A stretch of 64,000 nucleotides of DNA, taken from NCBI GenBank assembly GCA_026394395.1, contig JAPKYK010000006.1, forward strand, positions 1 to 64,000. Reading direction: 5' to 3'. This DNA is from Methanomassiliicoccales archaeon. GTDB taxonomy: Archaea; Thermoplasmatota; Thermoplasmata; Methanomassiliicoccales; UBA472. The translations under genes were made by a program, and so were the position numbers. Below are positions 31,607 through 40,506 of the stretch, piece by piece; the stretch's first letter is position 1, and the number at the start of each line of letters is the position of its first letter. The notes below the pieces were generated by a model. It was not told the origin of the DNA. It did no database searches and was given only the letters and a program-made list of their open reading frames with translations.

Positions 31607-33175
31607 CTACAGATCGTTCCCCGCATAGGACAGGTTGAAGCTCTTGTTGATGAGCGGAAAGTCCGGCACGATGTTCCCCAGCACGGCCATTTCTATGCCT
31701 GGCCAATTGCAGAACGAGGCGTCCCGCACTTTGTGACGGACGATCTTCCCGCCTCGGAAATGAAGGGCGTGCAGGACCTCCCCGCGGGGAGATTCCACCA
31801 ACCCGACGAACATCCCGTCCTTGGGAACGATTACCTTTCCAGGGGAGAGGTCGCCGGACATCTTGTCGATCGACTCTATCACCAGGCTGCTGGACTCCTT
31901 TATTTCCTCGGCCTTGACGTTCAACCGGGCCAGCACGTCCCCGGTGCTTCTGACCGGCACCCGGAAGTTGAGCCTCCCGTAGGCGGCGTAGGGATGGTCC
32001 CGACGGACGTCGACGTCCATGCCGCTGGCCCTGGCCACCGGCCCCACCAACCGTAGGTCCCTGGCCACCTCAGCACTGACTATGCCAGTGGTCTCCGCAC
32101 GGTCCATGAACGAGGGCGTGTCGATCATCCCTTGCACCAGGGCATCGGTCTCGTTCCCCACGTCCAGCAGGGTGCGCTGCACGTCGTTGATGGCTGCCTC
32201 GTTGAACACGTTCCTCATCCCACCAACGGTCACCACGCCCCACAGCAATCGGTGTCCGGTGAGCCTTTGGTTTAACCTCAACATCTCCTCCCTCAATGAA
32301 TACCCCTGGGCCGCCGGCACCGAGAAAGCGGTGTCTAGGGCCAGACCGGCTATGTCCCCTAGGTGATTGTATATGCGCTCCAGCTCCGCTAATATGCAGC
32401 GCCCGAATTCGACCACCTCCGGGACCGCTGTTCCACGTTCCAACGCCTGGCAGTAGGCCAGGGAGTGCGCCACGCCATTGTCCCCGGAGATCCTCTCGAC
32501 CAGCCTCAAGGCCGCTGACGGCGAGGCGTTCTCCAACCTCTTCTCCACCCCTCGGTGGACGTAGCCCATCCTGACCTCGAGGTTGAGTATCGGTTCCCCG
32601 GCTATCGAGAAGCGGAAATGCCCGGGCTCGATGACTCCGGCGTGGACCGGGCCGACCGGCACCTCGAACACCCCGTCCCCCTCGACCACCTTGAACGGAT
32701 ACGGCGATGGGACCCTGGGGACCTTGGTGCGGGCGTCGAAGTCCTTCCGCAGAGGGTAGTTGCCCTCCGGCCAAGAATCGTAGAGGACCAGGGGGCGGGG
32801 GTCGGGATGACCTACCGCCCGGAGCCCGAACATGTCCTGGACGTCCCGTTCGTACCAGTTGGCGTAGTATAAGAACGGCGTAAGGGAGGGGAAGGAATCG
32901 GTGGCCTTGGTCATCAGGGTCAGGAGCTCGCCCCTCGACCTTAACGAGAGCACGGAATAGAGCGAGAACGATCCCGTGCGCGCCCGGTCATCGACCGCGT
33001 GCAATGTCAGCATCGTTCCGCCTTGCTTCCTGCAAACGTCCGCGACCACGTCGGCGAACCTTGGGAGAGGCACCTCATAGGTCAATCCTTCAGGTCCGTC
33101 CGAAACGGGGACGATGCCCTCGCCGAACCTCAGACTCAGCTCCGCTTTGAGCTCCTCCAGCGTCTCCTCGGTCAT
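31607..33175 (-). CDS. Ehr complex large subunit (NuoC-NuoD fusion) lacking Ni-Fe ligands
   Basis: 522 residues. Residues 1-~165 are NuoC-like (WYERDVQDMFGL, EGNYPLRKDF). The rest is the 49-kDa/hydrogenase large subunit (MGYVHRGVEKRLENASPSA, RIYNHLGDIAGLALDT). In Ni-Fe enzymes the N-terminal motif is R-I-C-G-I-C-x3-H; here it reads RISGDNGVAH. The C-terminal D-P-C-x-x-C is replaced by SFNLSYAGNDL. All four metal-ligating Cys are therefore missing and it cannot be a hydrogenase. This is the defining trait of energy-converting hydrogenase-related (Ehr) complexes. The start overlaps the previous gene by four bases. Electron acceptor unknown. Confidence 0.9.
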   Translation of the reverse strand: MTEETLEELKAELSLRFGEGIVPVSDGPEGLTYEVPLPRFADVVADVCRKQGGTMLTLHAVDDRARTGSFSLYSVLSLRSRGELLTLMTKATDSFPSLTPFLYYANWYERDVQDMFGLRAVGHPDPRPLVLYDSWPEGNYPLRKDFDARTKVPRVPSPYPFKVVEGDGVFEVPVGPVHAGVIEPGHFRFSIAGEPILNLEVRMGYVHRGVEKRLENASPSAALRLVERISGDNGVAHSLAYCQALERGTAVPEVVEFGRCILAELERIYNHLGDIAGLALDTAFSVPAAQGYSLREEMLRLNQRLTGHRLLWGVVTVGGMRNVFNEAAINDVQRTLLDVGNETDALVQGMIDTPSFMDRAETTGIVSAEVARDLRLVGPVARASGMDVDVRRDHPYAAYGRLNFRVPVRSTGDVLARLNVKAEEIKESSSLVIESIDKMSGDLSPGKVIVPKDGMFVGLVESPRGEVLHALHFRGGKIVRHKVRDASFCNWPGIEMAVLGNIVPDFPLINKSFNLSYAGNDL

Positions 33176-34635
33176 GTTCCGCCTCCGAACAGGTGTACGA
33201 TGTCGGTGAGCGCGCCGTTCAGCAGCTCCGGTATGTACAGCCCCATGACCAATATGACCGCCACCAGCACGATCATCGGAATGAGGCCGAGCTTGCTCAC
33301 CTCGCCCTTCTCCATCCCTGCGGGCGGCTCTCCGAACACCATCTTGCTAATGTGCGCCATGAAGGCGGCGAATATCACCACTATCAACGCGATGTAGACC
33401 AGTACCGGGACGATGTCTCCCTGGTCGAAGCCCCCGGTCATCACCATGATCTCGCTGGTGAATATGCTGAAGGGAGGAGAACCGGTGATCGCCAGCGCTC
33501 CGATCAACAGGAGCACGGCGGTGAACGGCATGATCTTCGATAGCCCTCTGACCTCGTCGATGCTCTTGGTCTTGTACTTCAGCAGGACGTTCCCGGCCCC
33601 GAAGAACATCAGGGACTTGGTCATGGCATGGTTGAACATGTGCAGCAGTGCGCCGAATATCCCCCAGAACCCTCCGAAGCCGAAGCCGATGGAGATTATG
33701 CCCATGTGCTCTATGCTCGAGTAGGCCAGGAGGCGCTTGTAATCCTTCTGGATGATTATGAAGGCGGCCGCGATGACCAAGGACAGCAGACCGAACAGGA
33801 GCAGCAGATTGCTGCTGAACTCCCCCCCGACCGAGGACCGGGTGAGCAGGATGTGGTATCTCAGGACGGCGTACATGGCGCAGTTGAGCAGCACCCCGGA
33901 AAGGAGGGCGCTCACCGGGCTTGGCGATTGGGAGTGGGCGTCAGGAAGCCAGGTGTGCATGGGCGCCAGCCCCACCTTCGTACCATAGCCGATGAGGATG
34001 AGCACGAACCCGAACTTCAGCAGGGACGGGTCGAGCTGGTCGGCCACGGCCATCAAGGACGTCCAATGCAGGTCGCCGCCCTCCCCTAATACGCTGAGGG
34101 AGGAGGCGTAGATGAATATGGTCCCCAGCAGCGCCAGGGCGATGCCTACGGAACAGATTATGAGATACTTCCAGGCGGCCTCCAGGGAGGTGCCCTTGTT
34201 GTAGAACCCCACCAGGAAGGCCGACACCAAGGTTGTAGCCTCAACCGCAATCCAGACCAGCCCCAGGTTGTTGGATACGACCACCATCACCATGGTGAAG
34301 ATGAACATGAAGAGGGAGGTGTAGTAGTAACGCACCATGTTCTGGCTCACGCCCCCTTCCTCGTGCTCGTGGCGTATGTACGGTATGGAGTAGATTATGA
34401 CCAGGAACCCTATGAAAGAGATTATGAGGAGCATCAGGGCGCTGAGCTGGTCTATGTACCACGCCCCCTCGTCCCATATCCCGTCCTGGAACACGGATAT
34501 CGATGTGTACAGGCCGGAGACGAGGAGCAGGACCGCTCCGATGACGCTCACCGCCTCGATGAGCCGGATGCGCCGATTTAGCAGGAAGCATATCAGGGCG
34601 ACGGCCAAGGGGAGGAGCAGGACGGTGGTGATCAA
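33172..34635 (-). CDS. Ehr complex antiporter-like membrane subunit (HyfF/NuoN-type)
   Basis: A 487-residue, ~14-span protein of the proton-conducting Mrp/NuoL-M-N family. Landmarks are EATTLVSAFLVGFYNKGTSLEAAWKY (Glu and Lys of the channel), GYGTKVGLAPMHTWLPDAHS and KDYKRLLAYSSIEHMGIIS with conserved Lys. It likely pumps H+ or Na+ when driven by the peripheral arm. It overlaps its neighbours by four bases on both sides, a translationally coupled operon. Confidence 0.9.
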   Translation of the reverse strand: MITTVLLLPLAVALICFLLNRRIRLIEAVSVIGAVLLLVSGLYTSISVFQDGIWDEGAWYIDQLSALMLLIISFIGFLVIIYSIPYIRHEHEEGGVSQNMVRYYYTSLFMFIFTMVMVVVSNNLGLVWIAVEATTLVSAFLVGFYNKGTSLEAAWKYLIICSVGIALALLGTIFIYASSLSVLGEGGDLHWTSLMAVADQLDPSLLKFGFVLILIGYGTKVGLAPMHTWLPDAHSQSPSPVSALLSGVLLNCAMYAVLRYHILLTRSSVGGEFSSNLLLLFGLLSLVIAAAFIIIQKDYKRLLAYSSIEHMGIISIGFGFGGFWGIFGALLHMFNHAMTKSLMFFGAGNVLLKYKTKSIDEVRGLSKIMPFTAVLLLIGALAITGSPPFSIFTSEIMVMTGGFDQGDIVPVLVYIALIVVIFAAFMAHISKMVFGEPPAGMEKGEVSKLGLIPMIVLVAVILVMGLYIPELLNGALTDIVHLFGGGT

Positions 34636-35291
34636 TCCTTCAGCCCCCTAAGGTTGGTGGCATCGAGAGAATCGAAGGTACGGTTGATGCGGAAGGCGAA
34701 CACGACCATGATCACGACGCCGATGAACACATCGAAGAACACCCCGAGCTCGACGATCATGGGCATGCTATAGGTGGTGGCTATGGCTGCCAGGAACACC
34801 CCGTTCTCCACCACCAGAAGTCCTATGACCTCACTTATGGCCTTGCGCCTTGACACCATGAAGAACATGCCGATGAGCACCGAGGCGAAGGATATCGCCA
34901 GGCAGTTACTGGTTATGGCCGTGTCCAGCTCCATGATGGGTTCCGTGACGTAATACGCTATCAGGGCCAGGGCGGCGCAGATAAGCAAGGAGCCTGGTAT
35001 CTTTATCAACGGCTCCACCTCGTTCTTTACATGGATCTTCTCTGTGGTGTAATTGATGAACCGGGGGATGATTATGGCCTTGAGCGCTACGCTCAGGACC
35101 GCGATTATGTATATGTGCTCCGCCCCCGTCTCGAAGGCCACCACCGCTGCCAGGCCCCCTAGTGCCAGGGACTGTATGGCGAAAAGGCGGGTCAGGGACC
35201 GCATGCGAGCGCTCGCCACGAGCATGAAGTCCGTCAACAGTATGATGGCGGCAAGGGCGTCGATGGCGTCTAAACTAAGTGAATCTTGCAT
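34632..35291 (-). CDS. Ehr complex HyfE/NuoK-like membrane subunit
   Basis: A 219-residue protein with about seven spans, the size and pattern of hydrogenase-4 component E. The final third (GLLVVENGVFLAAIATTYSMP, then FDVFIGVVIMVVFAFRINR) contains the Glu expected in the NuoK-like fold. It forms part of the ion-translocating membrane arm. The start lies ten bases after the NuoH-like gene, and it overlaps the next gene by four bases. Confidence 0.85.
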   Translation of the reverse strand: MQDSLSLDAIDALAAIILLTDFMLVASARMRSLTRLFAIQSLALGGLAAVVAFETGAEHIYIIAVLSVALKAIIIPRFINYTTEKIHVKNEVEPLIKIPGSLLICAALALIAYYVTEPIMELDTAITSNCLAISFASVLIGMFFMVSRRKAISEVIGLLVVENGVFLAAIATTYSMPMIVELGVFFDVFIGVVIMVVFAFRINRTFDSLDATNLRGLKD

Positions 35292-35300
35292 GCGTCTCCC

Positions 35301-36227
35301 TCATAGAATATAGAACGACATCACCGCCAGCAAGGACAGGGTGAAGGATACGGTCAACAGGTTGGGCAGTCGGAACAGGCGCATCTTGGCCATGGACGAT
35401 TCGATTATCGCGATGGCTAGTGAGAACAGCAATACCTTGACGAATATGACGATCAACCCGACGGCCAGCGCCGCCGCCGTGAGCTCCGTGGCTATGCCCC
35501 ACGGGAAGAAAATGTTGGCCATGATGGCTATATAGAGGAGGAGCTTGGTCATGCTGGACCATTCCATGAGAGCGAGCTGCTTTCCGGAATTCTCCAGTAT
35601 CATGGCCTCGTGTATCATGGTAAGCTCGAGGTGGGTGGCCGGGTTGTCCACCGGGACCCGGGCGTTCTCCGCCAGGGTCGAGATGAAGAAGGCGGCGAAG
35701 GCCAGGAAGAGGGCCGGGCGCACCAGGTCGAGACCGGTGGTGGCGATGCCCTCGGAGATCTGACCGATGCTCGTCGTACCGGAAATGAGCGCCATAGTGA
35801 ATATGGAGAGCAGCATCGTCGGTTCGACCAGTGCCGCTATGGTCACCTCCCGGCTGCTCCCCATGCCGCCGAAGGAGGATCCGGCGTCCAGGCCTGATAG
35901 GACGAGGAAGAAGCGCATCGTGCCGAAGAGATATACGACGACGATCAGGTCCCCGATGAAATTGGCGGACTTGTAGGTGAAGAACGGCACCATGAGCGCG
36001 GCGGTTATGACGGCCGTCATGCAGACGTATGGTGCGGCCATGAACAACCAGGACGTATCCTTGGATACCACCGAACCCTTGCGGAACAGTTTGGCCAGGT
36101 CATGATATGGCTGAAGGACCGAAGGTCCTTCCCTTCCCTGGAAGAAGGCCTTGAACTTGCGGATGAGACCGGTCACCAGGGGAGCGGTGGCCAGGATGAG
36201 CAGGGTCTGGATGATTTCAATGATCAT
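35301..36227 (-). CDS. Ehr complex NuoH/HyfC-like membrane subunit
   Basis: 308 residues, about eight spans. Family marks are FFQGREGPSVLQPYHDLAKL near the N-terminus and ENARVPVDNPATHLELTMIH in the cytoplasmic loop that touches the large subunit. NuoH/HyfC couples the redox arm to the membrane arm. It starts one base after the stop of the NuoL-like gene and is followed ten bases later by the HyfE-like gene. Confidence 0.9.
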   Translation of the reverse strand: MIIEIIQTLLILATAPLVTGLIRKFKAFFQGREGPSVLQPYHDLAKLFRKGSVVSKDTSWLFMAAPYVCMTAVITAALMVPFFTYKSANFIGDLIVVVYLFGTMRFFLVLSGLDAGSSFGGMGSSREVTIAALVEPTMLLSIFTMALISGTTSIGQISEGIATTGLDLVRPALFLAFAAFFISTLAENARVPVDNPATHLELTMIHEAMILENSGKQLALMEWSSMTKLLLYIAIMANIFFPWGIATELTAAALAVGLIVIFVKVLLFSLAIAIIESSMAKMRLFRLPNLLTVSFTLSLLAVMSFYIL

Positions 36228-36228
36228 T

Positions 36229-38250
36229 TCACCACCTCATGGCGAGCAAAAGCAGGACCAGCATGACGAAGATGTACCCCAGATAGGTCTGGATGCTCCC
36301 GGTCTGGATCACACTTATCTTCCGGGCCGCCCATCTCACGAAGGAGACCACCGGACCGTACATGTACTTCTCGAACACTGGCTCCATCGTACTGGAATAG
36401 CTCATCTTGGTCTTGATGTAAGGCGAGGGTTGCGCGGTGGCCTTGAACTCCCTCTTCGGCCTGTACACCCAGGAGAACATGCGGTTGATGGGGTTGGAGA
36501 ACCCCCTTCCGGTGTATTCGGTCCTGAAGGTCAGGGGAGTGCCGCAGTCCCAGGTGTCCGCGCGGACCACCTTTCTATCCCCCCCGTAATATTTCGTCAG
36601 GACCAGGACGAGCGGGAAGATCACCGCCAACAGGACGGCGATGTACACGGGGGAGACCTGGGAGAACTCCGTTACGGTCGGCACGATCATGAGCCCACTG
36701 GTCAGATGGTCCTTGATCGAGACCCCTATGAGAGGAGAGGTGACGTCGTCCAGGACCGGCAGGATGGCGAACGAGAGTACGCCGACCAGCACGCACAGCG
36801 CGGCCAAGATGCCCATTCCCACGAGCATCGTGCGCGGCACCTCCTTGGCCTGCTCTGCCTCCTCGCTTCTGGGCCTGGCTAAGAATGTTATGCCGAAGGC
36901 CTTCAGGAACGTCGCCGCGGCGAGGGCCCCGGTGATCGCCAGCGTGCCCAGGCTCACCGGGATGAGTATCTTCACGATCATCTCCGGGAAATTGAAGGAC
37001 TGCAGCATGGACTGGAAGACGAGCCATTCGCTCACGAACCCGGCCATCGGGGGGATGGCGGCCACGGAGAGCGCGCCGATCAAGAACATCAGGCTGGTGT
37101 AGGGCATCCGCTTGGCCAGCCCGCCTAGTTTCTCCATGTTCCTCGTATGCGTCGCATATAGGACGCTGCCCGCCCCCATGAAGAGCAGGGATTTGAAAAG
37201 GACGTGGCTCAGCACATGCATCAGGGTGGCTATGAGCGCCAGCGCGGCCAGCTCGGGCAATCCATAGGACTGGAAGAGCATGGCCACCCCCAGGGCCATC
37301 ATTATTATCCCGATGTTCTCGACCGTGGAGAACGCCAGCATGCGTTTGATGTCGCTCTCGATCAGCGCGTACATGACCCCGAGCAGGGCCGATACGCAGG
37401 CGACCGCCAGGACCACAATCCCCCACCAGGCGTCCTGGACGCCCAGGAAGCCGAAGTAGCAGCGTATGAGCATATAGATGGCCGTCTTCACCATCACCCC
37501 GGACATCAGGGCGGATATGTTGGAGGGTGCGGCGGGATGGGCCATGGGCAGCCAGATATGGAGCGGGATTATCCCCGCCTTGGTCCCGAAGCCCACCAGC
37601 CATAGGAGGAACACCGAGGAGCGCAGGAGGTCGGACATCCCTGATGCGGCCCCTTGGAAGGTATCGAAATCGAAGGACCCGGACTCCGTGTACATCAGGA
37701 TGAAGCCGATGGTGATCGCCGCCGTCCCGATGTGGGTCATGATGAGGTAGAAGAGACCGGAACCGACGGTCCCCCGTTCCCTGCTCTCGAATATCACAAG
37801 GAGGTAGGAGGACAGGGACATGGTCTCCCACATTATCAGGAACAGGATGGCGTTGGAGGACGTGACCACCATTATCATCGAGGCGTAGAAGATGTTGAAC
37901 AGGAAGCCCATCAGGCCGATGGGGTATTTTCCGAAGTAATGGTCGACATAGCCGAGGGAATAGATGGACACGGCGAAGGTGACCAAGGAGATCATGATGA
38001 TGAACAGAGCGCTGAGCTGGTCCACGGCGAAGGCAAAGGTACCGAAGGGAGAGGAGAACGGAAGCTCCAGCCGCATAGGACCGTTGAACAGGACGTCCGC
38101 TCCGACAAGCATGCCCACGAGGGCGGCCATCGCCGACGCCCCGAAGGCCACCCTGGTGCTGTCCTTGGGCCTGCGGTTCAAGGCTGCGGCCAATAGGGCA
38201 CCGGAGAATGCCAGTACAAGAAGGATGGGAAAAAAGCTATCACTGATCAT
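36229..38250 (-). CDS. Ehr complex antiporter-like membrane subunit (HyfB/NuoL-type)
   Basis: About 673 residues, first gene of the six-gene operon, with ~16 spans. Landmarks are WETMSLSSYLLVIFESRERG (channel Glu), GFGTKAGIIPLHIWLPMAHP and ESDIKRMLAFSTVENIGIIM (Lys), followed by an extra C-terminal extension as in HyfB. It is an H+ or Na+ channel of the Mrp family. I choose ATG 38250; an upstream TTG at 38265 would add five residues. A TATA-like AAATATTTAAAAG on this strand (38376-38364) lies about 115 bases upstream. Confidence 0.9.
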   Translation of the reverse strand: MISDSFFPILLVLAFSGALLAAALNRRPKDSTRVAFGASAMAALVGMLVGADVLFNGPMRLELPFSSPFGTFAFAVDQLSALFIIMISLVTFAVSIYSLGYVDHYFGKYPIGLMGFLFNIFYASMIMVVTSSNAILFLIMWETMSLSSYLLVIFESRERGTVGSGLFYLIMTHIGTAAITIGFILMYTESGSFDFDTFQGAASGMSDLLRSSVFLLWLVGFGTKAGIIPLHIWLPMAHPAAPSNISALMSGVMVKTAIYMLIRCYFGFLGVQDAWWGIVVLAVACVSALLGVMYALIESDIKRMLAFSTVENIGIIMMALGVAMLFQSYGLPELAALALIATLMHVLSHVLFKSLLFMGAGSVLYATHTRNMEKLGGLAKRMPYTSLMFLIGALSVAAIPPMAGFVSEWLVFQSMLQSFNFPEMIVKILIPVSLGTLAITGALAAATFLKAFGITFLARPRSEEAEQAKEVPRTMLVGMGILAALCVLVGVLSFAILPVLDDVTSPLIGVSIKDHLTSGLMIVPTVTEFSQVSPVYIAVLLAVIFPLVLVLTKYYGGDRKVVRADTWDCGTPLTFRTEYTGRGFSNPINRMFSWVYRPKREFKATAQPSPYIKTKMSYSSTMEPVFEKYMYGPVVSFVRWAARKISVIQTGSIQTYLGYIFVMLVLLLLAMRW

Positions 38251-38363
38251 AAATGCACCGTTCAATGCTTGAGGTGGGAAACAGCTCCTTTCCCGCCTGA
38301 CACATGACCATCACCAGGGGCGTACTCACGACCTGCCTACGAAATGCGGCAAATCTGATTCGC

Positions 38364-38376
38364 CTTTTAAATATTT
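38364..38376 (-). promoter_or_regulatory. TATA-like element of the Ehr operon
   Basis: The minus strand reads AAATATTTAAAAG, an AT-rich archaeal-type element in a 270-base intergenic gap. It implies a leader of roughly 90 bases if used. Confidence 0.35.
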
Positions 38377-38536
38377 CTATGCGACACGTATTAAAAAAAT
38401 TGTCGATGGACAGAACTTCCCCCCTCTCCCCGAAAATGCCTTCCCCATATTATTCTGGATTGGAACAATAATGCGTTCGTTCTGACATGGATAACACTTA
38501 TAGTCGATGCGATGCCTAAGTCATCCGAGGTCTTGG

Positions 38537-39061
38537 ATGAACGGCAAGGGCATCAGCGGCGATGAAGGTGTACTGTCGATCTTAGCGGCGGCACTGAGCG
38601 TCGAGGAGTTCGGCATCGGGTTCTATCACCGCTTCAACGAATGCGTGAGGGATGAGAAGGGCGCCGCGCTGCTGCGCGGGCTGGCCCGGGACGAGGTCCA
38701 GCACAAAGAGCATGTCCTACGAGAGATGAGGAGGATCGCTCCCGGGACCGATCCGTCCACCGTCCGCCCGTCCATGTCACTTCTAGGAGTGGCACCTGAG
38801 ATCGCCTTCCGTTTCCCTCCGGACAGCTGCCTTGCGCTGGAGGACGAGATCGCGGCCATGGAGACCGGTATCAATGTAGAGGTCAACTCGATCGAGATGT
38901 ACAGGAACGCGGTGGTCATGGTCGAGGACGTGGGGGCCAAGGCGCTGTTGGAAAGGCTGACGCACATAGAGGAAGGCCATCGTGAGCTGCTGGAGAAGAA
39001 CCTGGACCTGTTGAGGGACGAGGGCGCTTGGTACGGCTATTCCCCGATCTTGGAGGGTTGA
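38537..39061 (+). CDS. Ferritin-like / rubrerythrin-type di-iron protein
   Basis: About 174 residues forming a four-helix bundle. The ligand pattern is visible: VEEFGIGFYHRF (Glu), RDEVQHKEHVLREM (Glu-x-x-His), then VEVNSIEMYRNAV (Glu) and THIEEGHRELLEKN (Glu-x-x-His). It may reduce peroxide or store iron. It has no rubredoxin tail, unlike classical rubrerythrin. ATG 38537, preceded by GAGGT, is preferred to ATG 38507. It lies between the Ehr operon and the HdrD-like gene. Confidence 0.75.
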   Translation: MNGKGISGDEGVLSILAAALSVEEFGIGFYHRFNECVRDEKGAALLRGLARDEVQHKEHVLREMRRIAPGTDPSTVRPSMSLLGVAPEIAFRFPPDSCLALEDEIAAMETGINVEVNSIEMYRNAVVMVEDVGAKALLERLTHIEEGHRELLEKNLDLLRDEGAWYGYSPILEG

Positions 39062-39200
39062 CGGGCTTTCCGTCGTTCGGATCCGGGGCACCCAATATAA
39101 ATATATATTAAATAAAATTTTTATTTTCCAATATGTTTGGCCATCACTATTGATGGGCTGAAAAAACTTTAATACCCGTTGGGCATGCATAGAGCACAAT

Positions 39201-39208
39201 CTATATAG
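39201..39208 (+). promoter_or_regulatory. TATA box of the HdrD-like gene
   Basis: CTATATAG lies 47 bases before ATG 39255, giving a leader of about 20-25 bases. The gap upstream (39062-39200) is very AT-rich. Confidence 0.5.
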
Positions 39209-39254
39209 GGTTGGCCTAGGTCAATCCTCCTCATCTGGGCTCAGAGGTATCGTC

Positions 39255-40439
39255 ATGGTCAAATTACCGAACATCGATAGGGAGATCAAAGCCTGCCTTC
39301 AGTGCGGCTATTGTATTCAAACCTGTGAGACGTGGAGACAGACGCCTTGGGAGTCCGTGACCCCCAGGGGCAAGGTCTTCTACATCTCCCAATTGGGCAA
39401 GCGCACCGTCATAGACAAGCTTCTGGGCCGCAAGGTGGAGATCGATGACGAGTTCGTCGAGGCCCTTTTCATGTGTACCACCTGCGCCGCCTGCGCCGAA
39501 GTGTGCCACGTGGGCATCGACTTCGCCGAGTTTTGGGAGAAGGTCAGGGAGTGGTGCGTCGAGAGCGGCCACGGCCCCATGCCCGCTCACGTCAAGATCA
39601 AGGAGCGCCTGGAAGAGGTCTGCAACCCCTACGGTGAGCCCATGGAGAAGCGCGGCGCCTGGTACCCGGCCGTGCCCAAGGCCGAGAATCCTGACGTGGT
39701 GTTCTTCGCCGGCTGCACCGCCTCCTACCGCATGCAGAACCTGGCGAAAGCGAGCGTCATCTTCCTGAACCGCTGCGGCGTCTCCACCAACATCATGGAG
39801 GGCGACGAGTGGTGCTGCACCTCCCCGGCCCTCAGGACCGGCCAGACCGGCCTCACCTACCGTTTCGCCGAGCACACCATCACCACCATGGAGCACATGG
39901 GGGCACAAGCCATGGTCACCGCCTGCGCCGGGTGCTACAAGACCACCGTGCACGACTACGGCAAGTTCTACTCCCATCCCACCTTCGAGGTGTTCCACTT
40001 CGCCCAATACGCTGACAAGCTGATCAAGGAGAAGAAGGTCAAGTTCACCAAGGAGTTCAAGGTCAAGGTCACCTACCACGACCCCTGCCACCTAGGACGC
40101 CACGCCAAGGTCTACGACGAGCCGCGCAATGTCATTAAGGCCATACCCGGCGTGGAGTTCGTGGAGATGAAGAACGTCCGCGAGAAGTCCAGGTGCTGCG
40201 GCGCCGGCGGTGGGTATAAGAGCCAGTACAACGACATGGCCATCGCCATTGCCATTGAGCGGGTCAAGGAGGCCGTGGACACCGGAGCGGACATCCTGGC
40301 CACCACCTGCCCGTTCTGCGTGCTCAACCTGCAGCAGGCGGCCAAGAAGATCGGGGCCAAGATCAAGGTCATGGACGTGTCCGAGATGCTGGCTTTGGCC
40401 ACCGAGCCCGAAGCCCCAGCCGAACCGGTCAAGCAGTAA
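39255..40439 (+). CDS. HdrD-like iron-sulfur protein (two ferredoxin motifs, two CCG domains)
   Basis: 394 residues. The N-terminus holds two Cys clusters, CLQCGYCIQTC (14-24) and CTTCAACAEVCHVG (~74-87). Then come two CCG domains: CTAS...EWCCTSPALRTGQ...CAGCY and DPCHLGRHAKVYDEPR...CCGAGGGY...CPFC. This is the layout of HdrD, the catalytic subunit of heterodisulfide reductase, and of related lactate or glycerol dehydrogenase subunits. In methanogens HdrD reduces CoM-S-S-CoB; here the partner is unknown and no HdrE cytochrome is near. It has its own promoter. Proximity to the Ehr operon (about 1 kb) suggests electron transfer between them, which is an inference. Confidence 0.8.
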   Translation: MVKLPNIDREIKACLQCGYCIQTCETWRQTPWESVTPRGKVFYISQLGKRTVIDKLLGRKVEIDDEFVEALFMCTTCAACAEVCHVGIDFAEFWEKVREWCVESGHGPMPAHVKIKERLEEVCNPYGEPMEKRGAWYPAVPKAENPDVVFFAGCTASYRMQNLAKASVIFLNRCGVSTNIMEGDEWCCTSPALRTGQTGLTYRFAEHTITTMEHMGAQAMVTACAGCYKTTVHDYGKFYSHPTFEVFHFAQYADKLIKEKKVKFTKEFKVKVTYHDPCHLGRHAKVYDEPRNVIKAIPGVEFVEMKNVREKSRCCGAGGGYKSQYNDMAIAIAIERVKEAVDTGADILATTCPFCVLNLQQAAKKIGAKIKVMDVSEMLALATEPEAPAEPVKQ

Positions 40440-40506
40440 ACCCCATTTAATAAACCATTTCTCGCAATTATTTTTTAATGATGAGAGCCAATGGTCTCCG
40501 TGCTAC

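Noticed and set aside
36575-37831. 418-codon open frame on the minus strand
   Set aside because: It is an alternative frame of the NuoL-like gene, whose translation in the accepted frame matches the family throughout.
39264-40091. 275-codon open frame on the minus strand
   Set aside because: It is antisense to the HdrD-like gene, whose Cys motifs and CCG domains clearly show the true coding strand.
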